Part shown: positions 15,426 through 24,513 of the stretch, in pieces
How positions within the stretch are numbered: position 1 is the first letter of the stretch
Layout: each line of letters starts with the position of its first letter
Source of the DNA: Bryobacteraceae bacterium
GTDB lineage: Bacteria; Acidobacteriota; Terriglobia; Bryobacterales; Bryobacteraceae
Length of the DNA stretch: 64,000 nt
Reading direction: 5' to 3'
Assembly (NCBI GenBank): GCA_041394945.1
Contig: JAWKHH010000001.1
Coordinates: forward strand, 1-64,000
The notes under the pieces: model-generated
Told to the model about the DNA's origin: nothing
What the model saw: only the letters and a program-made list of their open reading frames with translations
Database searches by the model: none
Made by a program: the position numbers and the translations under genes

Positions 15426-16877
15426 ATGGCATACAAAGACTTACGGGAGTTCGTAAACGCGCTCGAGAAGGCCGGGGAGTTGAAGCGGATCCCTTTCGAG
15501 GTGGACACGAAGCTGGAGATCACGGAATTCGCCGACCGGGCGGTGAAGGCGCAGGGGCCGGCGCTGCTTTTCGAGAAGCCGAAGGGATCGCGGGCGCCGT
15601 TGCTGATCAACGCGTTCGCGAGCCGGCGGCGGATGGAGATCGCGCTTGGAGTGGATTCGGTGGATGAGATCGCGGCGCGCATCGCGGAGTATCTGCAGAT
15701 GAAGATGCCGGAGGGCATTCTGGGGAAGATCAAGATGCTGCCGATGTTGGCGGAGATGGGGTCGTTCTTCCCGAAGATCGTCTCCGGGGGGCCGTGCAAG
15801 GAGGTGGTGAAACGGGGCGGCGAGTTCTCGCTGTTCGACTTTCCGATCCTGCACTGCTGGCCGGACGACGGCGGGCGATACATCACGCTACCGATGGTGT
15901 TTTCGAAGAACCCGGAGACGGGGAAGCGGAACTGCGGGTGCTACCGGATGCAGGTTTACGATGAACGAACGACGGGGATGCATTGGCAGACGCACAAGCA
16001 GGGGGCGGACCACTACCGGCGGCTGCGGGAGAGGGGGGAGACTCGGCGGATGGAGGTGGCGGTGGCGATTGGGGCGGATCCGGCGACGATGTACTCGGCG
16101 ATTCTGCCGCTGCCGCCGGATCTCGATGAGATGATGATCGCGGGCTTTCTACGGTCGAAGCCGGTGGAGATGGTGAAGTGCGAGACGGTGGATCTGGAGG
16201 TTCCGGCGCAGGCGGAGATCGTGCTGGAAGGGTATGTGGAGCTGGGCGAGTTGCGGACGGAGGGTCCGTTCGGCGACCACACGGGGTTCTACTCGCTGGC
16301 CGATGAGTACCCGGTGTTCCATGTGGAGTGCGTGACGCACCGGAAGGATGCGATTTATCCGACGACGATCGTGGGTCCGCCTCCGATGGAGGACTTCTAC
16401 ATGGGCCAGGCGATCGAGCGGATATTTCTTCCTCTGATGCGATTGAATTTGCCGGAAGTCCGCGATATTCACATGCCGGCGGAGGGGATTTTTCACAATT
16501 TGATTCTCGTTTCGATCCGGAAAACGTATCCGGGCCACGCACGCAAAGTGATGCACGGGATCTGGGGCACGGGGCAGGCGATGTTTTCGAAGTGCATCGT
16601 GGTGGTGGACGATGACGTGGATGTGCAGAACGTTTCCGAGGTGGCGTGGAAGGCGCTGAACAACATCGACCCGGAGCGGGATATCGAGTTCGTGCATGGG
16701 CCGATCGATTCGCTCGACCATGCGAGCCGGCTGGCGAACTATGGGTCGAAGATGGGGATCGACGCGACGCGAAAGTGGCCGGCCGAGGGGTTCACGCGGC
16801 CGTGGCCGGACGTGATTCGGATGGACGCGGGGGTGCGGGCGCGGGTGGACGAGTTGTGGAAGAAGGCGGGGATGTAG
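15426..16877 (+). CDS. UbiD-family prenylated-FMN decarboxylase
   Basis: 483 residues, family length. Visible are YKDLREFVNALEKAGELKRI, ADRAVKAQGPALLFEKPKGS, the prFMN pocket stretch with WPDDGGRYITLPMVFSKNPETG (split in the text; about 140-160), catalytic Glu/Arg region EGPFGDHTGFYS, and VNGPPPMEDFYMGQAIE-like metal/FMN contacts. Members decarboxylate aromatic or unsaturated acids; in this setting the most likely role is menaquinone or ubiquinone synthesis (MqnP/UbiD type) or aromatic acid breakdown, which the sequence cannot separate. No ubiX flavin prenyltransferase gene is adjacent. Divergent from fabG across 20 bp. Confidence 0.85.
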   Translation: MAYKDLREFVNALEKAGELKRIPFEVDTKLEITEFADRAVKAQGPALLFEKPKGSRAPLLINAFASRRRMEIALGVDSVDEIAARIAEYLQMKMPEGILGKIKMLPMLAEMGSFFPKIVSGGPCKEVVKRGGEFSLFDFPILHCWPDDGGRYITLPMVFSKNPETGKRNCGCYRMQVYDERTTGMHWQTHKQGADHYRRLRERGETRRMEVAVAIGADPATMYSAILPLPPDLDEMMIAGFLRSKPVEMVKCETVDLEVPAQAEIVLEGYVELGELRTEGPFGDHTGFYSLADEYPVFHVECVTHRKDAIYPTTIVGPPPMEDFYMGQAIERIFLPLMRLNLPEVRDIHMPAEGIFHNLILVSIRKTYPGHARKVMHGIWGTGQAMFSKCIVVVDDDVDVQNVSEVAWKALNNIDPERDIEFVHGPIDSLDHASRLANYGSKMGIDATRKWPAEGFTRPWPDVIRMDAGVRARVDELWKKAGM

Positions 16878-16881
16878 GGTG

Positions 16882-16910
16882 GGAGCGGCGCGCCGGTTAG
16901 CGGCCGCTCC
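16882..16910. terminator. Hairpin between convergent genes, no U-tract
   Basis: GGAGCGGC (16882-16889) pairs perfectly with GCCGCTCC (16903-16910) around a 13-base loop, right after the UbiD-family stop and before the stop of the convergent gene. Without a run of T on either strand it is only a possible bidirectional terminator or RNA stabiliser. Confidence 0.35.
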
Positions 16911-16934
16911 GTAGCGATCAGCGGGCTGGCGCGA

Positions 16935-17273
16935 TCAGTCCTTGCACTTGCAGGCGCAGGGATAGAGGTTGACCATGCTGACGGTCTTGCCGTCGGTGCT
17001 GACGCAGTAGGTGACGCGCATGCCGTACTTGGCCGCGCACTCGAAGTTTTCGCGGAAGGCTTGCAGGGCGCCCGGGATGGCGAGTGTGGCGTTGTCGAAC
17101 TGCACGTAGACGAGGTCGGTGGACTTCGTGCCGTAGCGCAACAGCTTGACGCAACCGGCGTCGACAAACCGGACGGCGAGGGCGTCGCCGATCGAGATGC
17201 TGAGACCGGGGTTTTGGGTGAAGACGTCGATGACGTGGCTGCTGAATACAACCTTGTTGATATCGTCGGGCAT
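16935..17273 (-). CDS. Small protein of unknown function with Cys-rich C terminus
   Basis: 112 residues. The start at 17273 is set by AAGGAGA 7-8 bp upstream, the best Shine-Dalgarno in the region; an in-frame ATG at 17345 lacks one. The product begins MPDDINKVVFSSHVIDVF, has no signal peptide, and ends YPCACKCKD with three Cys in six residues plus Cys at AGC, FEC and TYC. It may bind metal. No homologue is recognised. It is flanked by 137 bp upstream with no gene and stands alone. Confidence 0.6.
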   Translation of the reverse strand: MPDDINKVVFSSHVIDVFTQNPGLSISIGDALAVRFVDAGCVKLLRYGTKSTDLVYVQFDNATLAIPGALQAFRENFECAAKYGMRVTYCVSTDGKTVSMVNLYPCACKCKD

Positions 17274-17410
17274 GGGTATTCTCCTTGCGTGATTGGGTGT
17301 GTGGAGCACCTGGCCCATGCCGCCTCCGGCAGCGTCACCGGTCAAGGTCTCTGCCTGGATTGTGAGGGAGGACGGTACTTTCGTTACGCGGAAAATCGCG
17401 TCGTGGGAGG

Positions 17411-18046
17411 CTACCCCAGGACGCGGATGCGGAGATCCCTGAAGCGCATCTCGAGCGGCGGACCGGCGTGGAGCTGGAGGGCGATGAAACCGTCACGTGC
17501 GATGGCGGGATCGGATTCGGCGTACTCGACGGTGGTCCTTCCGTTGAGTTCGAGTTTGATTCGCGGGCCGTCGGCGGTGACGGTGTATTCGTTCCAGGCG
17601 GCTTTGTCGAGGCCATCGAGCGAGCCGGCGGCGGCTTCGACGAGCACGCGTTTGCGGCGCGACTCGTCGTACAGGCAGCCCCAGTATTGCTGGCCGAGGT
17701 CGGCTTGATAGCCGATGACTTCGTGCGAGCCGGGCATGTCAGCGCTCCGGAACTGAACGCCGCTGTTGGCCTTGCCGGAGGGGTCCGACATCTTGAACTT
17801 CACCTTGAGGATGAAGTCGGAAAAGGCGCGGCGCGTGCGGAGGAACTCGTTGTAGCGAATGCCGGGGGAGACGCCGATGATTTCGCCGTTCTCGACTCGC
17901 CAGAGCGAGGGCGTGTCGACGACGAAGTCGGAAAGGTCGAGTCCATTCCACAGCGGCCGGAAGCCGGTCTCCAGATAAACAGGACTCTGCGCGGCGGCGA
18001 GAGAGGAGAAGCCGAGTACGAGGGCGCGGCGGCGGATCGGTGTCAC
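17411..18046 (-). CDS. DUF1080 (3-keto-disaccharide hydrolase-like) exported protein
   Basis: 211 residues from GTG overlapping the sthA stop (GTGA). Signal peptide (about 1-19). The concanavalin-like fold of DUF1080 is clear: FRPLWNGLDLSDFVV, LWRVENGEIIG, FSDFILKVKFKMSD, NSGVQFRS, EVIGYQADLG, AAWNEYTVTADG, IALQLHAGPPLEMRFRDLRI. Members of this family are thought to cut 3-keto-glycosides. Co-translation with a soluble transhydrogenase is unexpected and may be fortuitous. Confidence 0.85.
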   Translation of the reverse strand: MTPIRRRALVLGFSSLAAAQSPVYLETGFRPLWNGLDLSDFVVDTPSLWRVENGEIIGVSPGIRYNEFLRTRRAFSDFILKVKFKMSDPSGKANSGVQFRSADMPGSHEVIGYQADLGQQYWGCLYDESRRKRVLVEAAAGSLDGLDKAAWNEYTVTADGPRIKLELNGRTTVEYAESDPAIARDGFIALQLHAGPPLEMRFRDLRIRVLG

Positions 18047-19473
18047 AAGATGTTCACTCCCAAACGGTTGATACCGTCGAAAGCAGCAATTTTATACCCT
18101 TCGGCGAGGGTCGGGTAGTTGAACACGGTGTTGACGAAGTAGTCGAGCTCGCCGCCGTGGGCGAGGACGGCCTGTCCGATGTGGACGAGTTCGCTCGCGC
18201 CGTCGCCTATGATGTGGATGCCGAGCAGTTCGCGGGTCTCGAGGTGGAAGATCAGTTTGACAAGGCCGGTCTGGTCGCCGAGGATCTGTCCGCGAGCGAT
18301 TTCGCTATAGCGCGCCTTGCCGATCTCGTAGGGCACGCCTTCGGTGGTGAGATCGCGTTCGGTTTTGCCGACCATCGAGATCTCCGGAATCGTGTAGATG
18401 CCGTAGGGAAACAGCTCCGGGGTGGAGTTGGTGGGGTGGTTGAACGCATGGCAGGCGGAGAGACGCCCCTGTTCCATCGAAGTGGAGGCGAGGCTGGGAA
18501 ACCCGATCACGTCGCCAGCGGCGAAGATATGCGACACGCACGTGCGGTAGTGGGAGTCGACGCGAATGCGGCCGCGATCGTCTGCGGTGAGCCCGGCGCG
18601 GTCCAGGCCAAGCGTGGCGGTGGCGCCGGTGCGACCGACGCTGTAGAGAACCTTTTCAGCCACCACCTGCTTGCCGCTGGCCAGCAGAATGCGGACGTGG
18701 TCGCCAGACTCGCCGTGGGCGACATCGACGCCGGCGACCTCTTCCTCGAGCCGAAGCGTGACGCGGTTCTCGCGGAGGTGATAGACGAGGGTGTCGCCGA
18801 TCTCTTTGTCGACAAAGCCGAGGAGATCCGGCCGCTTGTCGATCAAGGTAACGCGAACGCCGAGGGTGGCGAACATGCTGGCGTATTCGCAACCGATGAC
18901 GCCGCCGCCGACCACGGCCAGGGTTCGCGGAAGACGGTCCAGGCTGAGTATGTCGTCGCTCGTGAGAATCGACTTTCCGTCGAAGGGGATGTGGCCGTCG
19001 CGGGTGGAGGCGGTGCCGGTGGCGATGAGAACATTGGCGGCGGTGAGCGTGCGGCGGCTGCCTTCGAGTTCGTTTTCCGCCAGGATGGTGTGGGGATCGG
19101 TGAAGGAGCCGGATCCGGTGACGAGTTCGACGTTGTTGCGCTGGAGTTGGTGGCGGGTGACGTCGACTTCGTGGCGGATGACGTAGTCGGCGCGGAAGAG
19201 CAAGTCCTCCATGGTGATCTTTTGCTTGACCGTGTAGGACTTTCCGTAGACGGCGCGCTCGCGGTAGCCGGAGAGATGGAGGACGGCTTCACGGAGGGTC
19301 TTGCTCGGAATCGTGCCGGTGTTGATGCAGACACCGCCTACGACGGCCCTGCGCTCGACGAGGGCGGTCTTCTTGCCCAGCTTGGTGGCCTGGATGGCGG
19401 CGCGCTGACCGGCAGGCCCCGAGCCGATCACGACGAGGTCGTATTCGTACTGTTGGGTGGCAGACACGGGCAT
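18043..19473 (-). CDS. sthA: Soluble pyridine nucleotide transhydrogenase
   Basis: 476 residues from the ATG at 19473; a TTG at 19527 would add 18 residues of Ala/Pro/Ser type, which I consider less likely. Visible are the FAD fold YDLVVIGSGPAGQRAA, GGVCINTGTIPSKTLREAV, the NAD(P) fold LAVVGGGVIGCEYASMFA, IFAAGDVIG, and the dimer domain. Disulfide reductases have CxxxxC after GG; here the second Cys is Thr (C-I-N-T-G-T), which is diagnostic for SthA rather than lipoamide dehydrogenase. It moves hydride between NADPH and NAD. Divergent from proline dehydrogenase, 90 bp apart. Confidence 0.92.
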   Translation of the reverse strand: MPVSATQQYEYDLVVIGSGPAGQRAAIQATKLGKKTALVERRAVVGGVCINTGTIPSKTLREAVLHLSGYRERAVYGKSYTVKQKITMEDLLFRADYVIRHEVDVTRHQLQRNNVELVTGSGSFTDPHTILAENELEGSRRTLTAANVLIATGTASTRDGHIPFDGKSILTSDDILSLDRLPRTLAVVGGGVIGCEYASMFATLGVRVTLIDKRPDLLGFVDKEIGDTLVYHLRENRVTLRLEEEVAGVDVAHGESGDHVRILLASGKQVVAEKVLYSVGRTGATATLGLDRAGLTADDRGRIRVDSHYRTCVSHIFAAGDVIGFPSLASTSMEQGRLSACHAFNHPTNSTPELFPYGIYTIPEISMVGKTERDLTTEGVPYEIGKARYSEIARGQILGDQTGLVKLIFHLETRELLGIHIIGDGASELVHIGQAVLAHGGELDYFVNTVFNYPTLAEGYKIAAFDGINRLGVNIL

Positions 19474-19563
19474 TAGTTCGGCGGGGGCCGAGGGCGGCGC
19501 TAGGGAATAGGTGGATTGGGCGGACAACCTAGAATGGAGTAGAGGGAGTTACCGAGCCCCTGT

Positions 19564-20478
19564 ATGCTCCTGCGGAATACGCTCCTATGGCTATCACGAC
19601 GACGCCGGTTGCGGCGATGGATGGAGGAATCCGGCGGCGGCGAGCGGATCCGGTCGCGATTCGTGGCGGGACAGACGCTTGGGGAGGCGATTGCGGCGTG
19701 CCGGGAATTGAGGGCGGCGGGGATCCTGGCAACGCTCGATCACCTGGGCGAGAACGTGACGACGGAGGCGGACGCAGACCGGTCGCTCGGGGCGGCGCTG
19801 ACGGCGCTCGGGGAGTTGGACCGGGAAGGGATCGCGGCGACGATTTCGGTGAAATTGACACAATTTGGAATGGACCTCGACGCGGGGTTGTTCCGGAATC
19901 GGGCGGAAGCCCTAGCGGGAACCGCGGCGGCATCCGATAGAAGGGTGGAGATCGACATGGAGTCGAGCCGCTACACGGCGGCGACTCTGGAGGTTGCCGG
20001 GCGCCTGCACGGGATGTTCGGGAATACCCGGGCGGTGATCCAGGCATATTTGAAGAGGTCGGCCGGCGACATCGACCGGCTGAATTCGCTCGGCATTCCG
20101 GTGCGGCTCTGTAAAGGCGCCTACCTCGAGGGCCCGGAGGTCGCTTTCGCGGCCAAGACGGACGTGGACGCCAGCTACCGGAGACTGATGGGCGAGCTGT
20201 TCCGCAGAGGGAGCTCCCCCGCGATCGCAACCCACGACGAGGCGATCATCGACGAGGCCATCGCGCTGGCCTCGGCCAAGGGGCTTCGACCGGAGGATTT
20301 TGAATTTCAGATGCTGTACGGGGTCCGCAGGGAGCTCCAGCAGCGCCTGGTGAGCAGAGGCTACCAGGTACGCGTGTACGTGCCGTACGGAGAAGCCTGG
20401 TATCCGTACTTCATGCGAAGACTGGCGGAACGCCCTGCCAACGTATGGTTCGCGATCCGACAAATAACCGGCGAGTGA
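19564..20478 (+). CDS. Proline dehydrogenase
   Basis: 304 residues, size of the monofunctional bacterial enzyme. FAD TIM-barrel that oxidises proline to pyrroline-5-carboxylate. Visible are LDHLGENVT (about 59-67), ISVKLTQFGMDLD (about 94-106), VEIDMESSRYT, AVIQAYLKRS, VRLCKGAYLEGPEVAF, IATHDEAII, EFQMLYGVRRELQ and RVYVPYGEAWYPYFMRRLAERPAN. The pyrroline-5-carboxylate dehydrogenase gene is not adjacent. It faces sthA across a shared promoter region, which makes a redox or amino-acid catabolic link possible. Confidence 0.92.
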   Translation: MLLRNTLLWLSRRRRLRRWMEESGGGERIRSRFVAGQTLGEAIAACRELRAAGILATLDHLGENVTTEADADRSLGAALTALGELDREGIAATISVKLTQFGMDLDAGLFRNRAEALAGTAAASDRRVEIDMESSRYTAATLEVAGRLHGMFGNTRAVIQAYLKRSAGDIDRLNSLGIPVRLCKGAYLEGPEVAFAAKTDVDASYRRLMGELFRRGSSPAIATHDEAIIDEAIALASAKGLRPEDFEFQMLYGVRRELQQRLVSRGYQVRVYVPYGEAWYPYFMRRLAERPANVWFAIRQITGE

Positions 20479-20537
20479 AACACGCCAAAACGGTCTTTGC
20501 AGGGGAACTTTTTGCCTGTGATCGGAGTCTTATCAGT

Positions 20538-20978
20538 ATGAGGTATTGGGCCTATCTGGCGGCGAAGCTGTTGGTGGCCTGGGGCCTGGTGGCGGGCGCC
20601 TGGAAGCTGATGAACGCGTTGTGGCCTCAGCCGGAGCCGTTCATGCGGGTACAGTTGGAGCCGTTCGCAAGGGATCTGGGTTACACGGTGGCGGTGATGC
20701 TCGTCGGCCTGTTCGCCGTAGGGCTGGTGTACCTCGTGATTCTCGACCAGCGTTATCGGTGCCGGACGTGCCTGCGCCGGCTGCGAATGCCATTGAGCAA
20801 GGGCTCGTGGAACGAATTGGTGCTGATGGGGCCGCCTCGCACCGAGTACATCTGTCCGTTCGGACATGGAACCTTGCGCGTGCCGGATCTCCGGCTCGAG
20901 ACGAACGAGCCGCTCGACTGGCATCCGATCGACGATATGTGGAAGGAACTGGCGGAGCTTCAGGATACGCGCAAGTAA
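20538..20978 (+). CDS. Small membrane protein with C-terminal zinc ribbon
   Basis: 146 residues from ATG 20538 (an in-frame ATG at 20445 lies inside the previous gene). Two hydrophobic segments (about 5-22 and 48-70) are followed by RYRCRTCLRRLRMP and EYICPFGHG, a CxxC and a Cys-x4-His-like pair that may hold zinc. Known only as conserved hypothetical in Acidobacteria. Its last 19 bp overlap the 3' end of the convergent lacI-type gene. Confidence 0.6.
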   Translation: MRYWAYLAAKLLVAWGLVAGAWKLMNALWPQPEPFMRVQLEPFARDLGYTVAVMLVGLFAVGLVYLVILDQRYRCRTCLRRLRMPLSKGSWNELVLMGPPRTEYICPFGHGTLRVPDLRLETNEPLDWHPIDDMWKELAELQDTRK

Positions 20979-21988
20979 CCGGACGACTCGCGGATCCGGA
21001 GGCTTGTGGGAAGGATCACGGTCTGGGCGTCGCGCCCGCGTTTGTGTTTCATCCGATGCTCGAGGAGGTCGAAGGAGCGGTTGCCGATCTCGGCGGTGGG
21101 CTGTGACACGGTGGTCAGCGCCGGCGTCGTGGCGGTGGCCCAATCCGGATCGTCGAACATCACAAACGACATGTCGCCCGGCATCCGCAGGCCGCGCTCG
21201 CGGAGGCCCTGCAAGACTCCGATCGCGAGGAAGGTATTGGCGACGAACAGGGCGGTTGGCGGTGCGGGGCGGTTCAGCAGTCCGGTGACGGCGAGCCTTC
21301 CGTTGTCGATGGCGGTGGGTACGATCACCTCGTACTCCTCGCGGAGGGGAAGCGACCGGGAAGAGAGAGCGCGGCGATAGCCGACGAGGCGGCCGGCGCG
21401 GGAAGGTACGCCGCTGGTGAGTCCGCCGACAAAGGCGACACGGCGGTGGCCGAGGTCGAGCAGGTGGCCGACGGCCTGTTCGGCAGCGCCTTCGTTGTCG
21501 ACGCGCACGGTGTCGAGCGCTAGCGACGGATCGCCACGGTCGATCAGCACGACCGGGAGACCGGACTCATGAATCTCGGTGAGGAGTTCGTTGTTGCCGC
21601 CGTTGGTGACGACGAGCATGCCGTCGACCTGCCGGGCGCGGAGGGCGGCGAGGATTTCCCGCTCGGAATCGGCGTCGTAGTCGGTGTTGCCGACGATGAT
21701 GGTGTAGCCGGCGGCGCGGGCGGCGTCCTGGATGCCGCGGAGGACGGCGGTGTTGAAGGGATTGAGGACGCTCGTCAGGACGACGCCGACGGTGCGCGTG
21801 GAGCGGCGGCGGAGGGAGGCGGCGAGAGTATTCGGCTGATAGTTGAGGTCGCGGGCGATTTGGAGAATGCGCTCGCGCGTCTCGCGGGACGTCTGTTTCC
21901 AGCGCCGGTTGAGGACGTTCGAGACAGTGGATGGAGACACGCCCGCTTCGCGAGCCACATCCTGAATGGTGGGCGCCCTTTTTTTCAT
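20960..21988 (-). CDS. LacI-family transcriptional regulator
   Basis: 342 residues. N-terminal helix-turn-helix IQDVAREAGVSPSTVSNVLN (about 8-27) with the hinge YQPNTLAASLRRRSTRTVGVV (about 51-71), then a periplasmic-binding-like sensor with FVGGLTSGVPSRAGRLVGY and DMSFVMFDDPDWA. The effector is probably a sugar or sugar acid. It is the third gene of an operon after the permease gene (28 bp gap), so it likely represses its own sugar-ABC operon. A palindromic operator was not identified near 24421. Confidence 0.9.
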   Translation of the reverse strand: MKKRAPTIQDVAREAGVSPSTVSNVLNRRWKQTSRETRERILQIARDLNYQPNTLAASLRRRSTRTVGVVLTSVLNPFNTAVLRGIQDAARAAGYTIIVGNTDYDADSEREILAALRARQVDGMLVVTNGGNNELLTEIHESGLPVVLIDRGDPSLALDTVRVDNEGAAEQAVGHLLDLGHRRVAFVGGLTSGVPSRAGRLVGYRRALSSRSLPLREEYEVIVPTAIDNGRLAVTGLLNRPAPPTALFVANTFLAIGVLQGLRERGLRMPGDMSFVMFDDPDWATATTPALTTVSQPTAEIGNRSFDLLEHRMKHKRGRDAQTVILPTSLRIRESSGYLRVS

Positions 21989-22016
21989 TTCCCGTTACTA
22001 CTCCCGGCCCGCGCCG

Positions 22017-22937
22017 TCAGGTGAGGCGGCGCTTGCGCAGTTCGTCGACGGCCACGGCCGCGATAATGACAGCCCCAATGATCACCTGCTGCAGATAAGG
22101 CGAGATGCCGAGCAGGTCACTGCCGTTGGCCAACAGTCCCATGATAAACGCTCCGATGAGGGTTCCGACGACACTCCCTTCGCCGCCGCGGAGGCTGCCG
22201 CCGCCGATGACGACGGCGGCGATCGCCTGAAGCTCGTAGCCCTGGCCGGCGGTGGGCTGGCCGGTCATCAGACGGGACGCCTCGATCATGCCGGAGAGTC
22301 CGGTGAGGAGGCCACCGATGGTGTAGACCGCGATGGTGGCGGCGGTGACGGGGATTCCGGCGTAGAGGGCGGCCTCGTGGTTGCTGCCGATGGCGAAGGC
22401 GTAGCGGCCGAGGGGAGTCCGTTCGAGGATTACATGAACGATGACGGCGCAAAGCACCAGCACCCAAAGCACGAAGGGCACACCGAGGAGGGTGCCCTCG
22501 CCGAGGTAGGAGAAGCCCTTGGGGACTTCGTGTACGGGGAGTCCGCCGGAAACGATGAGGGCGAGGCCGCGGATGATGCCGAGGGTGCCGAGGGTGACGA
22601 TGAAGGGGTTGATGCGGAGGCGGGTGGTCATGAACCCGTTGGCGAAACCGCAGGCAAGTCCGGTGGCGAGTCCGGCGAGGATGCCAGTGGGGATCGACGC
22701 GCCCTTGTTCATGGCCATGGTCCCGATTAACCCCCCCATGGCGAGGATGGAGCCGACGGAGAGGTCGATGCCGCCGGCGATGATGATGAGGGTCATGCCG
22801 AGGGCCATGATGTTGATGACGGCGGTCTGGCGGACGACGCTCGAGAGGTTGGTGGAAGACAGGAAGTTCGGCGAGGCGATGGCCAGCCCGATGAACAGGG
22901 CGATCAGAGTGAGGAACGGAAGGAGCCGTTGGATCAT
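22017..22937 (-). CDS. Sugar ABC transporter permease (RbsC family)
   Basis: 306 residues with eight or more hydrophobic segments. The signature GGIDLSVGSILAMGGLIG (about 55-72) and AVVIGGGSLRGGEGSVVGTLIGA (about 241-263, EAA-like) identify the RbsC/XylH/MglC family. ATGA overlap with the ATPase gene. Together they form the membrane part of an importer for ribose-like or other monosaccharides; the substrate cannot be read from the permease. Confidence 0.9.
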   Translation of the reverse strand: MIQRLLPFLTLIALFIGLAIASPNFLSSTNLSSVVRQTAVINIMALGMTLIIIAGGIDLSVGSILAMGGLIGTMAMNKGASIPTGILAGLATGLACGFANGFMTTRLRINPFIVTLGTLGIIRGLALIVSGGLPVHEVPKGFSYLGEGTLLGVPFVLWVLVLCAVIVHVILERTPLGRYAFAIGSNHEAALYAGIPVTAATIAVYTIGGLLTGLSGMIEASRLMTGQPTAGQGYELQAIAAVVIGGGSLRGGEGSVVGTLIGAFIMGLLANGSDLLGISPYLQQVIIGAVIIAAVAVDELRKRRLT

Positions 22938-24421
22938 GCGGCCTCTCCCGCCGCGGAGGCGGCAAGGCGCATGATTTCCTCCTGAGAGGCGCGGCCGGGG
23001 AGTTCGCCGGCGAGGCGGCCGCGGGTCATGACGAGGATGCGATCGGCGACCTGAATCAGTTCCGGGAGTTCGGAGCTGACCATCAGAATCGCGGCCCCGG
23101 AGCGGGCCAACTCGTCCATGGTCTCGAAGACCTCCACCTTGGCGCCGACATCGATGCCGCGCGTCGGCTCATCGAACAGGAAGACGCGGGCGCCGCGGAC
23201 GAGCCATTTGGCGATTACGACCTTCTGCTGATTGCCTCCGCTGAGGCGGCCGGCTCGCTGCGCGGGCGATTCGGCCTTGATGCGGAGCCGGGAGATCTGC
23301 GCTTCAGCGACACGGGACTCTTCGGCCGGCTGGAGGAAGCCGGCGCGGGAGACGGATTCGAGGTTGGCGACGGTGATGTTGTGGCCGATGGGGAGTTCGC
23401 GGGCGAGACCGGCGTGCTGGCGGTCTTCGGGGACGAGGGCGATTCCGGCGGCGACGGCGTCGCGGGGGGAGCGGATGCGGACGGGGCGTTGGGCGACGCG
23501 GACCTCGCCGGCTTCGATTGGGTCGAGACCGAATGCCGCGCGGCAGAGCTCGGTGCGGCCGGCGCCGACGAGTCCGGCCATTCCGACGATCTCGCCGGCG
23601 CGGAGGGTGAGCGAGATGTCGCGGAGGAGGCCGGTGCGGAGATTGCGGATTTCGAGGAGCGGCTCGCCGGGAGGGATGGCCTCGCGCTGATAGATGGCGT
23701 TGACTTCACGGCCGACCATGTGGCGGATGAGTTCGTGGCGCGGGAGGTCGGCGAGGGCGCAGGAATGGACCGTTTCGCCGTCCCGGAGGATGGTGACGCG
23801 ATCACCGACCGCACGGAGTTCCTCGAGCCGGTGGGTGATGTAGATGACGCCGACGTTGCGCTCGCGCAGGGTGCGGACGATGCGGAAGACTTCGGCGGTT
23901 TCGGCGTCGGAGAGGGAGGACGTGGGCTCGTCGAAGATCAGCAGGCTGGAACCGTGCTGAATGGCGCGGCAGATTTCGACCATCTGTTTGCCGGCCGGGC
24001 TGAGGCGTTCGACGCGCCAATCGGGCTGCAGGGGGAAGCGGTGCTCCTCAATGAGGCGTTTGGCGAGGCTGTTCATGCGGCGGCGGTCGACGAGGCGCCA
24101 GCGATTGAGAGGAGTTCGCCCGAGGAAGATGTTCTCGGCGACGGTGAGGTGAGGCGCGAGGAGGGACTCCTGATGGACCATGGCGATGCCGACGGCGGAG
24201 GCGTCGGAGGGGCGGCGGAAAGTGACGGGGTTTCCCTTCCAGAGAACGCTGCCGGCATCGGGCGCGATCATGCCGGCGGTGATCTTCATCAGGGTGGACT
24301 TGCCGGCGCCATTCTCCCCCATGAGGAGGTGCACCTGGCCGGCCTCGACGTTGAGGTTGCCATCTCGGAGCGCGGTGATTCCGCCAAAACGCTTAGCGAC
24401 ATTCACCAATTGAAGGAGCAT
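22934..24421 (-). CDS. Sugar ABC transporter ATP-binding protein (RbsA family)
   Basis: 495 residues with two tandem ATPase halves, as in RbsA/XylG/MglA. First half: GENGAGKSTLMK (Walker A), LSPAGKQMVEICRAI and LIFDEPTSSLS (Walker B). Second half: GLVGAGRTELCRAAFG, a degenerate Walker A, and LSGGNQQKVVIAKWL with FLFDEPTRGIDVGAK. Start at ATG 24421 has no Shine-Dalgarno, but TACACT lies 14 bp upstream. First gene of the operon; no periplasmic binding-protein gene lies upstream or downstream. Confidence 0.93.
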   Translation of the reverse strand: MLLQLVNVAKRFGGITALRDGNLNVEAGQVHLLMGENGAGKSTLMKITAGMIAPDAGSVLWKGNPVTFRRPSDASAVGIAMVHQESLLAPHLTVAENIFLGRTPLNRWRLVDRRRMNSLAKRLIEEHRFPLQPDWRVERLSPAGKQMVEICRAIQHGSSLLIFDEPTSSLSDAETAEVFRIVRTLRERNVGVIYITHRLEELRAVGDRVTILRDGETVHSCALADLPRHELIRHMVGREVNAIYQREAIPPGEPLLEIRNLRTGLLRDISLTLRAGEIVGMAGLVGAGRTELCRAAFGLDPIEAGEVRVAQRPVRIRSPRDAVAAGIALVPEDRQHAGLARELPIGHNITVANLESVSRAGFLQPAEESRVAEAQISRLRIKAESPAQRAGRLSGGNQQKVVIAKWLVRGARVFLFDEPTRGIDVGAKVEVFETMDELARSGAAILMVSSELPELIQVADRILVMTRGRLAGELPGRASQEEIMRLAASAAGEAA

Positions 24422-24435
24422 TTAGAGAAACGATT

Positions 24436-24441
24436 AGTGTA
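24436..24441 (-). promoter_or_regulatory. TACACT -10 element, 14 bp before rbsA-type gene
   Basis: On the minus strand TGTACACT, an extended -10 type sequence, ends 14 bp before the ATG at 24421. Transcription would start about 7 bases before the ATG, so the leader would be too short for a Shine-Dalgarno, and none is present. Confidence 0.35.
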
Positions 24442-24513
24442 CAACAGCGCGGCGCACGGGGCGCCGCGTAGGGCGACGGGCGGGGAGGAGGAGTGAGAGA
24501 CGGCGGGCGGGTG

